In this document: positions 1 to 9,783 of the stretch, piece after piece | Numbering within the stretch: position 1 is the stretch's first letter | How the letters are laid out: the number at the start of each line of letters is the position of its first letter | Assembly: GCF_002913715.1 (NCBI RefSeq) | Contig: NZ_PPCE01000009.1 | Span: 806,001-870,000 of the forward strand | DNA from: Campylobacter concisus | GTDB lineage: Bacteria; Campylobacterota; Campylobacteria; Campylobacterales; Campylobacteraceae | Direction of reading: 5' to 3' | DNA: 64,000 nucleotides | The notes under the pieces: generated by a model | The model's input: only the letters and a program-made list of their open reading frames with translations | Database searches by the model: none | What the model was told of the DNA's origin: nothing | Made by a program: the position numbers and the translations under genes

Positions 1-2
1 TT

Positions 3-506
3 GAAGAGGAAATTTTGCTTTTTGCCGACTGCGCCGTCACGCCAAATCCAAGCACAGATGAGCTAGCTAGTATCACGCTAAGTAGCGCTCAAACGGCAAG
101 CGCTTTTGGACTTAGCCCAAAGATCGCTATGTTGAGCTACTCTACGGCTGAGAGTGGAAGTGGGCCTGATGTGGAATTTGTAAAAGAAGCTGCCAAAAAG
201 GCGAGCGATCTTGATGCGAATTTAAAAATTGCAGCGCCAATTCAGTTTGACGCGGCCGTTGATCTAAGCGTGGCTAGTAAAAAAATGCCAAACTCAGAGG
301 TAGCTGGGCATGCAAATGTCTTTATCTTTCCAAATTTAAACTGCGGAAACATCTGTTATAAAGCAGTTCAGCGAAGCGCAAATGCTCTAGCTGTGGGTCC
401 GATACTTCAAGGGTTAAAAAAGCCGGTAAATGACCTAAGCCGCGGTTGCCTTGTCGAAGACGTGGTAAATACCATCTTAATCAGTGCCATACAAGCAGGA
501 GAATAA
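3..506 (+). CDS. pta: Phosphate acetyltransferase, C-terminal part (partial at window edge)
   Basis: Converts acetyl-CoA and phosphate to acetyl phosphate in the cytoplasm, the step before acetate kinase. The frame is open from base 3, so the visible 167 residues are the C-terminal part of a gene that starts outside the window. Motifs of the PTA_PTB catalytic domain are visible: CAVTPNPST near the start, a run containing [19 protein letters not shown], then [17 protein letters not shown] and [19 protein letters not shown] near the end. The next gene, ackA, starts one base after this stop codon, so the two are surely one pta-ackA operon. The coding strand and stop are clear; only the 5' part is missing. 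Confidence 0.95.
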   Translation, partial: EEEILLFADCAVTPNPSTDELASITLSSAQTASAFGLSPKIAMLSYSTAESGSGPDVEFVKEAAKKASDLDANLKIAAPIQFDAAVDLSVASKKMPNSEVAGHANVFIFPNLNCGNICYKAVQRSANALAVGPILQGLKKPVNDLSRGCLVEDVVNTILISAIQAGE

Positions 507-507
507 T

Positions 508-1704
508 ATGAGAATTTTGGTTTTAAACTCGGGTAGTAGCTCAATAAAATTTCAACTTTTTGCAATGGATACCAAAACCAGTCTAGCAAGCGGTCTAGTT
601 GAGCAAATCGGTAGCTCCAGCTCAAGAGCAGTACTAAAAGCAAATGGCGAAACCTATGAGATAAAACGCTTCATAAAAGACCACCATGACGGGCTTGAGG
701 CGATGAACGAGCTCTTTGTCACATCACACACCTTGCACGATCTAAGCGAACTTGATGGTATCGGACATAGGATAGTTCACGGGGGCGAGAGCTTTTTTAG
801 CTCAATGATCGTTGATGAAAGCGTCATCAAAAAGATCGAGGAGATAAGCCCACTTGCCCCTCTTCACAATCCAGGGCACCTTGCTGGCATCAAAAACGCA
901 ATGAAAGAGAGCAAAAACGTGCCTCACGTGGTCGTTTTTGACACAGTATTTCATCAAAGCATGCCAGAGTACGCCTACCGCTACGCCCTACCATACGACG
1001 TTTGCAAGACTCATCACATCAGAAAATACGGCTTTCATGGCACATCACATAGATACGTCTGCAAACAAGCGGCCAAAATGCTTGGCATAGAGTTTGACAA
1101 ATTTAACGCTATCTCGCTTCATCTAGGAAATGGCGCCTCAGCCTGTGCGGTACAAAATGGCAAAAGTATCGATACCTCGATGGGGCTTAGCCCGCTTGAA
1201 GGGCTCATAATGGGCACAAGAAGCGGCGATATGGACCCAGCTGTGGTCATTTACTTGCTAAATATCGGCGTTTTAAAATGGAACGAGATAGATAACTTTT
1301 TAAACAAAAAAAGCGGACTTTTTGGAATTTGTGACTCAAGCGACATGAGAGAGGTTGTGGCCAAAATGCAAAACGACGAGCGAGCAAAGCTTGCTTTTGA
1401 AATGTTTTGCTACCGAGTAAAAAAATATATTGGCTCATATTACGCCATTTTAGGACGCGTTGATGCACTTATATTTACTGGCGGTATTGGCGAGAATGCA
1501 CCAAACACAAGGCAAAAAATTTGTGATGAACTAAAGCATCTTGGTATTCACATAAATCACGATCTAAATTTCCAAGACATGCAAGGCGAGAGATGCATAG
1601 ACGGGGATGACGCTAAGATAAAAACGCTCATCATCCCAACAAACGAAGAGCTAGAAATCGCGATAGAAACGGCTAGAGTAATAAAAGAGAACAAAGCCAA
1701 ATAA
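508..1704 (+). CDS. ackA: Acetate kinase
   Basis: Transfers phosphate from acetyl phosphate to ADP, giving acetate and ATP. The 398-residue product has the family's usual length. It opens with [16 protein letters not shown] (phosphate-binding motif) and contains the acetokinase signature [26 protein letters not shown] and [11 protein letters not shown] chose the ATG at 508 over an in-frame ATG at 484 because AGGAG lies just before it (497-501) and the conserved [11 protein letters not shown] start fits; the 484 start would overlap pta. It is cotranscribed with pta and supports acetate overflow and substrate-level ATP synthesis in a microaerobic to anaerobic organism. Confidence 0.98.
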   Translation: MRILVLNSGSSSIKFQLFAMDTKTSLASGLVEQIGSSSSRAVLKANGETYEIKRFIKDHHDGLEAMNELFVTSHTLHDLSELDGIGHRIVHGGESFFSSMIVDESVIKKIEEISPLAPLHNPGHLAGIKNAMKESKNVPHVVVFDTVFHQSMPEYAYRYALPYDVCKTHHIRKYGFHGTSHRYVCKQAAKMLGIEFDKFNAISLHLGNGASACAVQNGKSIDTSMGLSPLEGLIMGTRSGDMDPAVVIYLLNIGVLKWNEIDNFLNKKSGLFGICDSSDMREVVAKMQNDERAKLAFEMFCYRVKKYIGSYYAILGRVDALIFTGGIGENAPNTRQKICDELKHLGIHINHDLNFQDMQGERCIDGDDAKIKTLIIPTNEELEIAIETARVIKENKAK

Positions 1705-1793
1705 ATAGATGTTTAAGCCAGACTTGATATATAAATTTTAAGCCTAATTAGTTTTAAAATAGAATTAGCGTTATTTTTAGGTTATAAGATAAA

Positions 1794-1825
1794 AAGCTTT
1801 TGCGAGTTTAAAATCGCAAAAGCTT
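1794..1825 (-). terminator. Intrinsic terminator after lpxD (perfect 12-bp hairpin)
   Basis: Stem AAGCTTTTGCGA (1794-1805), 8-nt loop, stem TCGCAAAAGCTT (1814-1825), all perfectly paired, 4 nt after the lpxD stop. Read on the minus strand the stem runs into TTTTTATC, a short U tract, so it fits termination of the ilvI-ilvH-lpxD transcript. It could also stop ackA transcripts from the other side, where the T run is 8 nt away. Confidence 0.8.
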
Positions 1826-1829
1826 GCAA

Positions 1830-2786
1830 TCAATTTTTCTTAAAAAATCTCAAAATTTTTGCTTGAAGTTTAAACTGATCTGAAAGCTCCATTATCGGAT
1901 AAGCTCCAGCGTATTTTTTGCCACCAGGTAGATCTTTGCTAACGCCTCCACGTGCTGCGATCTGCGCGAAGTCACCCACTTTTACATGACCAGCTGAGCC
2001 ACTTTGTCCGCCCATTACGACGTTTCTGCCTAGCACTGTTGAGCCAGCAAGGCCAGTTTGTGAGACTATTAGGCAGCCATTTCCAAGCTCACAGTTGTGA
2101 CCTATTTGAACGAGATTGTCTATCTTTGTGTAGTTTGCGATCATCGTGCTTTCAAAGACGCCGCGATCTATCGTCGTGCAAGCGCCGATCTCGACAAAAT
2201 CGCCTAAAACTACGTTGCCATTGTGATAAATTTTTACATGCTCGCCAGTTTTTGTATGCGCATAGCCAAAGCCATCGCTTCCAATCACACAGTTTGCTAG
2301 TAGGTGGCACTCGTTACCGATGACGCAGTCGTTGTAGATGACTACGTTTGGGTGGATGATGCAGTTTTTACCGATAGTCACATTATCGCCCAAAAATGCT
2401 CCAGCCATGACTATCGTATTTTCACCAATGCTCACATTTGAGCCTATGTAGACATTTGGCATTATCTTTGCACTCTTGGCGATATTTGATGGTTTTGGCT
2501 CGCAAAAAAGCGGCTTTGCATAATCTTTACTAAGCAAGGCAAATGCAAGATGTGGATTGTCGCAGACAAGTGCGACCATGCCAGCTGGCACCAGATCCAA
2601 AAGGGCTTTTGTGACCAAAATAGCTCCAGCATTTGAGTTGCTTATAAATTTAGCATTTTTCTCGCCATCGCAGTATGTTAGCTCAGCTTTATTTGCATTT
2701 TTTAAAGAATTTAAGGCAAAAATTTCTATATCTTCTCCGCAAAAAGTAGCATTTACTTTTGAGGCTATTTCATTTAGTTTCATCAT
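1830..2786 (-). CDS. lpxD: UDP-3-O-(3-hydroxyacyl)glucosamine N-acyltransferase
   Basis: Third step of lipid A synthesis: adds the N-linked hydroxyacyl chain from acyl-ACP. The 318-residue product has the LpxD layout: an N-terminal uridine-binding domain (about 1-95), then left-handed beta-helix hexapeptide repeats (about 100-280; for example IGENTIVMAGAFLGDNVTIG), and a short C-terminal helix (QFKLQAKILRFFKKN). The motif VIGSDGFGYAH followed by GNVVLGDFVEIGACTTIDRG is diagnostic of LpxD and separates it from LpxA. The start overlaps the ilvH stop by 4 nt. A second ATG lies one codon later; either could be used. Placement behind ilvIH is an operon of convenience, as there is no shared pathway. 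Confidence 0.96.
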   Translation of the reverse strand: MMKLNEIASKVNATFCGEDIEIFALNSLKNANKAELTYCDGEKNAKFISNSNAGAILVTKALLDLVPAGMVALVCDNPHLAFALLSKDYAKPLFCEPKPSNIAKSAKIMPNVYIGSNVSIGENTIVMAGAFLGDNVTIGKNCIIHPNVVIYNDCVIGNECHLLANCVIGSDGFGYAHTKTGEHVKIYHNGNVVLGDFVEIGACTTIDRGVFESTMIANYTKIDNLVQIGHNCELGNGCLIVSQTGLAGSTVLGRNVVMGGQSGSAGHVKVGDFAQIAARGGVSKDLPGGKKYAGAYPIMELSDQFKLQAKILRFFKKN

Positions 2787-3250
2787 ATATCCATTATCAC
2801 AGATCCGCCACGTACGACGTCAACTGGGTTAAATTTCTTTATCGATTTTAAAAAGCTCTCGATCCTACTCGCATCGTCAGCCACCATGACAACGATGTAG
2901 TTTTCGTTTGTGTTTGTCACGATACCGTTGTATGCCTTTAGTATCGCTTCAAGGCCAGCAAAATTTTCACCAAGCGGAATTTTCACAAGAGCCATCTCTT
3001 TTTCGACAAATTCGCCACTTTCTATGACTTTATACGTTGGTATGAGCTTATGAAGCTGCTTTACGATCTGCTCTAAAACTCTCTCGTCGCCACTAGTTAC
3101 GATGCTCAGTCTTGAGAAGTTGCTCTCAGGTATTGGAGCAACTGTGAGCGTGTCGATATTGTAGCCCCTGCCCGCAAAAAGCCCAGAAATTCTAGCCAAA
3201 ACGCCGTGTTCATTTAAAACTATAACCGAAATCGTTCTTCTGATACTCAT
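2783..3250 (-). CDS. ilvH: Acetolactate synthase small (regulatory) subunit
   Basis: Regulatory partner of IlvI in branched-chain amino acid synthesis; it activates the catalytic subunit and gives valine feedback inhibition. The 155-residue length is typical. The N-terminal ACT domain (about 4-78) has the hallmark RRTISVIVLNEHGVLARISGLF and GYNIDTLTV, followed by a C-terminal ACT-like half with VKQLHKLIPTYKVIE. Its start overlaps the ilvI stop (3247) by 4 nt, so translation is probably coupled. Confidence 0.97.
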   Translation of the reverse strand: MSIRRTISVIVLNEHGVLARISGLFAGRGYNIDTLTVAPIPESNFSRLSIVTSGDERVLEQIVKQLHKLIPTYKVIESGEFVEKEMALVKIPLGENFAGLEAILKAYNGIVTNTNENYIVVMVADDASRIESFLKSIKKFNPVDVVRGGSVIMDI

Positions 3251-4947
3251 TTTTCTTCCTTGCTCTTTAATATCATATTATAAATCGCAGCTCCAGCTGG
3301 AACCATAGGAAGTACATCCTCAAAGCGGTCGATCCTAACGTCGATCATCGCTGATTTCTTACTATCGATCGCTTCTTTTAAAGCCTTTCTAAACTCGTCC
3401 TTGCTCTTGCAAACAAAGCCAATACCGCCAAATCCTTCAGCGATCTTTACAAAATCAGGCTGCAAGCTAAGATCAGTCGATGAGTAGCGTTTTTCATAAA
3501 AAAATGTCTGCCACTGACGAACCATGCCTAAGAAGTTGTTGTTTAAAATGATGTTTATAACAGGCATATTTATCTCATGAGCAGTCATTAATTCTTGGAT
3601 ATTCATAAGTATTGAGCCATCGCCTGTAAAATTTATAACAAGATTGTCTGGTTTTGCGCATTTTGCGCCTATCGCTGCAGGGAGGCCAAATCCCATTGTG
3701 CCAAGTCCACCACTTGTGACAAGCTGTCTTGCTCGGTTAAACGGATAAAACTGCGCCACCCACATTTGGTGCTGCCCGACGTCTGTTGAGATTATCGCAT
3801 CAGCTCCTGCTATCTTCGCGGTCTCTTCGATGACCCATTGCGGTTTTAGGACCTTGTCGCTATCTGTGTAGCCAAGTGGATTTAGTTTAGAATATCTATC
3901 TAAAATTTCTCTCCAAGGTGCGTAGTTTTCAGGCTTTGCATTGACTTCGTCATAAAGCTCGGTTAGCACGTTTGTAAGATCACCAACTATCGGATAGTGA
4001 GCATTTATGATCTTTGATATAGAGCTTGGATCGATATCGATGTGGATAATCTTTGCATGTTTGGCAAACTCGTCCGTCCTGCCAGTGATCCTGTCACAAA
4101 ATCTAGCTCCAAGCGAGATGAGAAGGTCGCACTCACTAAGTGCCATATTTGAAGCGTAGCTACCATGCATGCCTGCCATGCCTAAATTTAGCTCATCTTT
4201 TGCGTCAAGCACGCCAAGAGCCATAAGCGTTTCGACTGCTGGAATGCCAGTTTTTTTCATAAATTTACGGATAATATCACTAGCTCCAGATGCAACCGCG
4301 CCACCACCAATGTATAAAAGCGGTCTTTTAGCTTCATTTATCGCAACTGCTGCTTTTTTTATCTGCTTTTGGTTGCCTTTATAAGTTGGCTTATAGCTTG
4401 GGATAGAAATTTCTTTTGGATAGACAAAATCTCCAAGTCTTGATGTGATATTTTTTGGGATATCGATATGAACTGGTCCTGGGCGGCCTGATCTTGCGAT
4501 GTAAAACGCCTCTTTTATGATACGAGGTAGCTCTTCAACGCTATTAACTAAAAAATTATGCTTAACACAGGGGCGTGAAATGCCGACCGCATCGATCTCT
4601 TGAAAAGCATCTGTACCGATCATAAATGTTGGTACTTGACCGCTTATAAGCACGATCGGTATGCTGTCGCTATAAGCTGTTGCAAGGCCAGTGACTGCAT
4701 TTGTAAAGCCAGGGCCACTTGTCACAAAAGCAACGCCAACTTTACCACTAACCCTAGCGTATCCATCGGCCGCATGAACGGCTGCTTGCTCGTGGCGAAC
4801 CAAAACGTGTTTAAAATAAGTCTGTTTGTATGTTTCGTCGTAGATATTTAAAGCTGCACCGCCAGGATAGCCAAAAACTATCTCAACGCCCTCTTCGTGC
4901 AAGGCCTCGCTTATCATCTGTGAACCAGAAATCTGTTTTATCATCAC
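3247..4947 (-). CDS. ilvI: Acetolactate synthase large (catalytic) subunit
   Basis: Thiamine diphosphate enzyme that makes acetolactate or acetohydroxybutyrate, the first common step to valine, leucine and isoleucine. The 566-residue protein shows the three-domain layout: ThDP pyrimidine-binding (VFGYPGGAALNIYDE with the catalytic Glu in HEQAAVHAADGYAR), a central FAD-type domain, and the ThDP pyrophosphate-binding domain with GDGSILMNIQEL and the downstream NN pair in NIILNNNFLGMV. Followed directly by ilvH with a 4-nt overlap. A -10 box lies about 30 nt upstream. The first two codons are both ATG. In Campylobacter this gene is also named ilvB. Confidence 0.96.
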   Translation of the reverse strand: MMIKQISGSQMISEALHEEGVEIVFGYPGGAALNIYDETYKQTYFKHVLVRHEQAAVHAADGYARVSGKVGVAFVTSGPGFTNAVTGLATAYSDSIPIVLISGQVPTFMIGTDAFQEIDAVGISRPCVKHNFLVNSVEELPRIIKEAFYIARSGRPGPVHIDIPKNITSRLGDFVYPKEISIPSYKPTYKGNQKQIKKAAVAINEAKRPLLYIGGGAVASGASDIIRKFMKKTGIPAVETLMALGVLDAKDELNLGMAGMHGSYASNMALSECDLLISLGARFCDRITGRTDEFAKHAKIIHIDIDPSSISKIINAHYPIVGDLTNVLTELYDEVNAKPENYAPWREILDRYSKLNPLGYTDSDKVLKPQWVIEETAKIAGADAIISTDVGQHQMWVAQFYPFNRARQLVTSGGLGTMGFGLPAAIGAKCAKPDNLVINFTGDGSILMNIQELMTAHEINMPVINIILNNNFLGMVRQWQTFFYEKRYSSTDLSLQPDFVKIAEGFGGIGFVCKSKDEFRKALKEAIDSKKSAMIDVRIDRFEDVLPMVPAGAAIYNMILKSKEEK

Positions 4948-4974
4948 TTTAGCCTTTTGATAAATTTATCGCAG

Positions 4975-4980
4975 ATTATA
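4975..4980 (-). promoter_or_regulatory. Probable -10 box of the ilvI-ilvH-lpxD operon
   Basis: TATAAT on the minus strand, 28 nt upstream of the ilvI start, in the context GGGATATAATC. No clear -35 box is visible, as is usual for sigma70 promoters of Campylobacter. The rest of the 264-nt gap to selU is AT-rich with no open frame of note. Confidence 0.5.
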
Positions 4981-5177
4981 TCCCAAAGCATTTTAAATCC
5001 ATTTTAACTTTCTAGCGAATTTTAGGTATCGTTTTGATTTTTTTGAAAAATTTTTAACTAGTTTAGAAGAATAATACAAAATATTTTACATAAAACTAAA
5101 CATATTACTTTTAGTAAAATTGATAAATTTAAGTGAGTAAAGGCTATAAAATTTTAAGAGCTAAAACTCATTTGTAT

Positions 5178-5220
5178 AAATTTTAGGCTTAATTTTTTAA
5201 TTAAAATAAGCCTAAAATTT
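5178..5220 (-). terminator. Hairpin at the end of the selU gene
   Basis: A 14-bp perfect stem (5178-5191 pairing with 5207-5220) with a 15-nt AT-only loop. The arm nearest selU includes its TAG stop. It is a likely transcription stop for the long operon that ends with selU, although the U tract after it is weak. Confidence 0.55.
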
Positions 5221-6219
5221 TGCTTCATTTTTTATATCATTTAGCTTTTTAACGGCTTCGTCAAAGTCATCAGAATTTATAAAAACATTAATATTTTCAT
5301 TTTTCTTATAGACTTTATCGTAGTATTTTGTGAGTAAAATTTCAGTTACTTTAGCAATGTCATTTTCATTAAATTTAGCCACAGCTTCATCTCTAGCTTT
5401 TTTATCGATAAATGGTGAAATTTTTTTCATACATTCGTCAAAAAAAGCTTTATCCACACTTTTATAGTCATCTACTATACAAGAAATTCTTTTTTCTAAA
5501 CTTGCACTTACTTCGACATTTATGCCACTACGCATCGCCTCATAAAGACTTTTTGGCAAGCTTAATGAGCCTATTCTTCTGCTTTCGCCCTCAATAAAGC
5601 AAATTTTATCTTTTAGCGTTATGAGCTTTTCAAATAACGCATCTTCAAAGCTTTTTTGGCTTGGCTGCGCGCCATTTATCGCCCCAAAGACAGATCCTAA
5701 ATGATTTGCCATAGCTTCAAGGTCTATTGACGGACTTAGAGCCCTTATGAGCTTACTTTTATAGCAGCCAGTATTGCCAAAAAGAGTGATAAATTTCGTG
5801 CTCAAAGGTCGATTTAGAAATTCTAAAACGTAATTTCTATAAGCTTTATAGCCACCACTAAGTCTAAAAACTCTATATCCTATCATGCTTAGCACATAGC
5901 CAACAGAATTTGATCTAAGCCCACCTTTAGCGCAGTAGATGCCAATAGCTGAACCAACCTTGGCTCTTTTATAAACCTCATCAATGATATTTTGTAAATT
6001 TTTGCAGACATACTTTGCACCAAGGTTCTTTGCCAGGGATCTATCGCTTTTATAGATCGTACCTACCTCTTTATGTTCCGCGTCATTTAAAGCGTATAAA
6101 TTTATGGCATCTTTTATGTGTGAATATGAAAATTCATGTGGCGATCTTGCGTCTATTAAAATTTCAAAAGAGCTTCTTTTCTCTAGCCACTGCTCTGCAT
6201 CAAGCTCAAATAACGGCAC
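5212..6219 (-). CDS. selU: tRNA 2-selenouridine synthase (rhodanese plus P-loop)
   Basis: Replaces the sulfur of 2-thiouridine in the wobble base of Lys, Glu and Gln tRNAs with selenium, via geranyl-2-thiouridine; also called MnmH/YbbB. The 335-residue protein has an N-terminal rhodanese domain (about 5-130) with the catalytic Cys96 in IGIYCAKGGLRS, then a P-loop domain beginning at LFGNTGCYKSKLI (148-155). The P-loop here reads GNTGCYKS, with Tyr where a Gly is usual, so nucleotide binding may be altered. Its start overlaps the preceding HIT gene's stop by 14 nt. The C-terminal half is lysine- and asparagine-rich and AT-rich. selD was not seen in this window. Confidence 0.85.
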   Translation of the reverse strand: MPLFELDAEQWLEKRSSFEILIDARSPHEFSYSHIKDAINLYALNDAEHKEVGTIYKSDRSLAKNLGAKYVCKNLQNIIDEVYKRAKVGSAIGIYCAKGGLRSNSVGYVLSMIGYRVFRLSGGYKAYRNYVLEFLNRPLSTKFITLFGNTGCYKSKLIRALSPSIDLEAMANHLGSVFGAINGAQPSQKSFEDALFEKLITLKDKICFIEGESRRIGSLSLPKSLYEAMRSGINVEVSASLEKRISCIVDDYKSVDKAFFDECMKKISPFIDKKARDEAVAKFNENDIAKVTEILLTKYYDKVYKKNENINVFINSDDFDEAVKKLNDIKNEAKF

Positions 6220-6688
6220 TAAATGCCTTTTTTAGTTTCTCAAAAAGTGGATGAAATGGCGTGCCGTTTACTCTCACATCAGAGATGGTGGTTATAAAAT
6301 TTGTATCCCCGCTCCACCTTGGCACAAGATGATAATGCACGTGCTCAGCTATGCCAGCTCCCGCTGCCTTGCCTAAATTCATACCTATATTTACGCCATT
6401 AGCATAAAGCTCTTTTTTTAAAATTTCAACTCCAAGCCTTACAAATTTACTCATCTCAAACCAAGTCTGTTCATCAAGCTCTTCGATCTTATCGGTATGC
6501 TGATTTGGTATTATCATAAAATGACCTGGAGAATACGGATATAAATTCATAATCCCAAAACAATGTTTAGCTCGAAAAAGTACGCCATTTTTATCATCAT
6601 CATCTGAGTTTATAACATCACAAAAAACACAGCTATCTTTTTTAGCGCTAAAGTATTCGCTTCTCCAAGGGGCACAAAGGTGCTGCAT
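6206..6688 (-). CDS. HIT family nucleotide hydrolase/transferase
   Basis: Histidine-triad protein acting on nucleoside phosphates or Ap4A-like dinucleotides. The triad is visible as EHVHYHLVPRW (HxHxH, about residues 116-124), with the usual upstream MNLYPYSPGHFMIIPNQH. Two N-terminal cysteine positions (HLCAPWRSEYF and CVFCDVI) form the zinc-binding start seen in the Ap4A phosphorylase-like branch of the family. 160 residues is typical. It starts at the base where trpC ends and overlaps selU; nothing in the context fixes the substrate. Confidence 0.9.
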   Translation of the reverse strand: MQHLCAPWRSEYFSAKKDSCVFCDVINSDDDDKNGVLFRAKHCFGIMNLYPYSPGHFMIIPNQHTDKIEELDEQTWFEMSKFVRLGVEILKKELYANGVNIGMNLGKAAGAGIAEHVHYHLVPRWSGDTNFITTISDVRVNGTPFHPLFEKLKKAFSAVI

Positions 6689-7473
6689 TACTCACCCTCC
6701 TTTATCTTTTTGACGGCATTTTTTATATCATCTTGTCTCATAAAATGCTCTCCTATCAAGAAAGCATCTACGCCTATTTTACTTAGCTCTCTAAGCTGTT
6801 CATGCTCGTAAAGACCGCTTTCAGCGACTATTATCTTGCCATTTGGCAAAAGTGGTATGAGCTTCTCACAAAGGCTCATATCCATCGTAAAATCATCTAA
6901 ATTTCGGTGATTTATACCTATTATATTTGCTCCTGCAAAGATAGCTTTTTTCACATCACTCGCATCGTGAGTTTCAACCAAAACTTCAAGACCTAAATGA
7001 TGAGCGTAGTCTAAAAGCTCTTTTAGCTCGTTTTGAGTTAATGCTTTTGCGATGAGCAAGATAAAGTCTGCCCCATAAACAAGAGCTTCAAGAATTTGAT
7101 ACTTATCAATAATAAAGTCTTTTCTAAGGATCGGCCTTGAGGCGTAGCGGCGAACTTGCGTGATATACTCGATGTTGCCTTTAAACCAATGTGGTTCAGT
7201 CAAGATACTAAAGGCATTTGCGTATGGCTCGTATTCCTGAGCGATTTTTATAGGTTCAAAGTCTTCTCTTATTACACCCTTACTTGGGCTTGCTTTTTTA
7301 ATCTCAGCTATGATTTTTATCGGCTCATTTTGACTTGCTCTAAGCGCATTTAAAACATCTCTTGGTACGTATGGATTGTACGCTAGAGAGCGACCAAGCC
7401 ACTCCTCAGGGAAGTCTGCTTTTCTTTTTTCAAGATCATATTTGGTTTTTTTTATTATCTCATCAAGTATCAT
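6688..7473 (-). CDS. trpC: Indole-3-glycerol phosphate synthase
   Basis: Fourth step of tryptophan synthesis: closes the indole ring of CdRP with loss of CO2. The 261-residue monofunctional TIM barrel carries the family marks: [19 protein letters not shown] near residue 53, [44 protein letters not shown] and VAESGLYEH. No other trp genes lie nearby, so the pathway is split in this genome. Overlaps the TPR gene by 4 nt upstream and shares a base with the HIT gene downstream. Confidence 0.97.
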   Translation of the reverse strand: MILDEIIKKTKYDLEKRKADFPEEWLGRSLAYNPYVPRDVLNALRASQNEPIKIIAEIKKASPSKGVIREDFEPIKIAQEYEPYANAFSILTEPHWFKGNIEYITQVRRYASRPILRKDFIIDKYQILEALVYGADFILLIAKALTQNELKELLDYAHHLGLEVLVETHDASDVKKAIFAGANIIGINHRNLDDFTMDMSLCEKLIPLLPNGKIIVAESGLYEHEQLRELSKIGVDAFLIGEHFMRQDDIKNAVKKIKEGE

Positions 7474-8735
7474 TTTTTAAGCCTTTTATTTAGATTTATT
7501 ATACAGCGCTCTATTAGGTGCAAATGCTCTTTTGCCTCTTTTGAAGTCCTAAAATCAACATCTTTCATTGCATGTTGCATTATACTTTTTGCTTTTTTGC
7601 ACTCACCGAGCTTAAAATAACCCCACGCTAGCGAGTCCTCGTAGTAAGGCGAGTCTGGCGAGATGACAAGTGCCTTTTGCACAAGCTCTATACCCTTTCT
7701 AGGGTCAATATCATGATCTATCAGCAAGTAGCCATAATAGTTAAAAAACATATCATTTTCTAGCTTTGGCACACTAGCTTCAAATTTATCTAAAATTTCA
7801 GCCATTTTTTGTTCGTTCAAGTTATCTTTATTCATCTCGTATTCGTAAATAGCGGCTTTTGCCAAAAAATTTAAATCCCTGCTATCGTTATAAATTTTAA
7901 CAGCAAGTATGTATGCGTCACCAAAATTACTAGTCGCCGCATAAAGATCCATAAGCGCTATATCGTTGTAGCTATATTTTTTTAAAATTTCAATTGCTGC
8001 TTTGTAATTTTTATCATAGATAAAAAACTGCACGATCTTATCAATATACGAAGTATCGTGATTTAGTTCATAAAGCTCTTCAAAGAGTTCGATCACCTTT
8101 GGGAAATTTCTTTGCTGGGAGTAAATTTCAGCCAAAAGCTCGCAAGTCTTTAGCGTGCAGCCTTGTTCATCTCTAAATTTTTCAAGATATTTTGTAGCGT
8201 CTTTTATCTTATCCATGCGATTTATCAAAATATCAACGATGCGGAGCAAGTTTTCTTCTTCTTGCTTTAGTGAGTATGCCTCTTCAAAGTATTTTAGTGC
8301 AGTCGTTGTTTCATTTTGCATCATACAAATAGTGCCAAGCATGAGTAAATTTTGAGCGTTTGGCTCTTTTGTGGCAAGCTCTTGCATAAGCTCTTTTGCC
8401 TCGTTTAGCTTAGAGAGATTGACCAAATTTGCAACCTTAATCCTGATAAAATCGCTATCATCTTTTAAGCTCTTCTCGCCATCACTCATGAGGCTATCTA
8501 AATTTTCATTTTTTGTAGCAAAGGCGAGTTTGATCGCCTCTTTTAAATAAGCTTTTTGATTTGTATCTTTAAAAATGTTTGAGTAAGCTTGAATGCTAGC
8601 ATTCACATCTCCGCTATCTTGAAACAATAAAGCCTGCATTAGACGTAAATTTATACTTTTATTATCGTCAGCCAAAAGTAGCTGCGAGTTAAAAAATACG
8701 CTCATAAAAAATACTAAAATTTTACGCCAATACAT
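7470..8735 (-). CDS. Exported tetratricopeptide repeat protein
   Basis: A 421-residue protein with an N-terminal signal-like stretch ([19 protein letters not shown], about 5-23) and then a helical body with repeated TPR-like units, for example [28 protein letters not shown] and [21 protein letters not shown]. The C-terminal part ([21 protein letters not shown]) is the most typical TPR. Likely periplasmic and protein-binding; no catalytic motif is visible. It overlaps the YkgJ gene by 22 nt and trpC by 4 nt. The specific role is unknown. Confidence 0.75.
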   Translation of the reverse strand: MYWRKILVFFMSVFFNSQLLLADDNKSINLRLMQALLFQDSGDVNASIQAYSNIFKDTNQKAYLKEAIKLAFATKNENLDSLMSDGEKSLKDDSDFIRIKVANLVNLSKLNEAKELMQELATKEPNAQNLLMLGTICMMQNETTTALKYFEEAYSLKQEEENLLRIVDILINRMDKIKDATKYLEKFRDEQGCTLKTCELLAEIYSQQRNFPKVIELFEELYELNHDTSYIDKIVQFFIYDKNYKAAIEILKKYSYNDIALMDLYAATSNFGDAYILAVKIYNDSRDLNFLAKAAIYEYEMNKDNLNEQKMAEILDKFEASVPKLENDMFFNYYGYLLIDHDIDPRKGIELVQKALVISPDSPYYEDSLAWGYFKLGECKKAKSIMQHAMKDVDFRTSKEAKEHLHLIERCIINLNKRLKK

Positions 8736-9079
8736 TCTGCTTTTAGCTCCTTTAAATTTTTTTTAAAATAATTCCAAAATGGAAAAGTCCTACATTGCTG
8801 TGGCCTTAGCTCATAAACTGAACAGTTTTTATTTTTTTCATCAAAAAATACACAAGCAAAGCCATCTTCATAAGGCTTTTCTTTTATGCTACACCTTAGC
8901 CCAACTCTTATTAAAAACTGCTTTTCAAACTCATCTTTACTCATATGAAATGCGGTGCAAAATTTTGAAATTTCTTCTTCATTTATCCAGATGTAGCCAC
9001 TCTCTCCCGTGCAACACTTACCGCCACAGCTCTCGCAAAAGCTCGCATCAAACTCATAGTTAAAGCCTTGCACCCTCAC
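8714..9079 (-). CDS. YkgJ-type cysteine cluster protein (putative Fe-S/zinc protein)
   Basis: A 121-residue member of the YkgJ/CxxCxxCC family. Cysteines cluster in CESCGGKCCTG (residues about 15-24) and later in CSVYELRPQQCRTFPFW, the family signature for binding a metal or Fe-S cluster. The family has no settled function. It is packed between a methyltransferase gene (overlap of 4 nt) and the TPR gene (overlap of 22 nt). Confidence 0.85.
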   Translation of the reverse strand: MRVQGFNYEFDASFCESCGGKCCTGESGYIWINEEEISKFCTAFHMSKDEFEKQFLIRVGLRCSIKEKPYEDGFACVFFDEKNKNCSVYELRPQQCRTFPFWNYFKKNLKELKAECIGVKF

Positions 9080-9783
9080 GCTAGCTCCTGATAATCAACG
9101 CTCTTTGTATCAGCTTTTTTAAAAATTTCAATCGCCTCTTTTGTATGCGAGCCATTTTCACTCATCACCAAAGGTGGCAAAATTTTTAGCTTTGAGTTTG
9201 AATTATTTCTTACCTCAAACAAGGCCAAATTTGCTGGCTTATCAGCCTTTGTATGAATAAATTTTAGGCTTACTAAATTTAGCTTAAACTCTTTTAGACA
9301 CATTACGATCTGGCTAAGATCATCAGGTGCATAGCAAAAAAATGCTCTTTTGTGAGGTTTTAAATTTATGCTTACGCCTCTTATAAAGTCTTTTAGACCC
9401 AAAGAACTTGTGTATCTACTAGCTTTTATATGCTCATCTTCGCTCTGCTTTGCACCCTCGTGATAAAATGGCGGATTTGATACGATGAGGTCAAATTTCT
9501 TACTATCTTTAAAATTTGCGAAATTAACATTTATAATTTCTGCCTCCAAGCCATTCTTACTGGCATTAAATTTAGAAATTTCACCATTTATCTGTAAGAT
9601 ATCAAGCAAGCTTAGACTGGAATTTTTAAAGTCGCGTTTAAGTAAAAGCCCAAGTATCCCGCACCCTGCGCCAACGTCTAAAATTCTACCTGAAAAATTT
9701 TTCAAACTTGATCTTATAAAATCATAAAGCACCAGCGTATCGCTGTTGTAGCGATAGCCACTTTTTAGCTGAGCCAAGATCAT
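9076..9783 (-). CDS. tRNA1(Val) A37 N6-methyltransferase family protein
   Basis: SAM-dependent methyltransferase, 235 residues. The SAM-binding motif RILDVGAGCGILGLLLKR lies near residue 36, and the N6-adenine catalytic motif NPPFY (in LIVSNPPFYHEGAKQ) near residue 105. This combination and length match the TrmN6/YfiC group that modifies A37 of valine tRNA. The target is inferred from the family. Overlaps the coiled-coil gene upstream and the YkgJ gene downstream by 4 nt each. Confidence 0.85.
   Translation of the reverse strand: MILAQLKSGYRYNSDTLVLYDFIRSSLKNFSGRILDVGAGCGILGLLLKRDFKNSSLSLLDILQINGEISKFNASKNGLEAEIINVNFANFKDSKKFDLIVSNPPFYHEGAKQSEDEHIKASRYTSSLGLKDFIRGVSINLKPHKRAFFCYAPDDLSQIVMCLKEFKLNLVSLKFIHTKADKPANLALFEVRNNSNSKLKILPPLVMSENGSHTKEAIEIFKKADTKSVDYQELA

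Noticed and set aside
2557-2832. 91-residue plus-strand frame over lpxD, and many similar opposite-strand frames
   Set aside because: They are shadows of strongly supported genes and show no family motifs or ribosome sites.
4981-5177. Small RNA or tRNA in the ilvI-selU gap
   Set aside because: The spacer is nearly all A/T with no cloverleaf, conserved box or stable fold.
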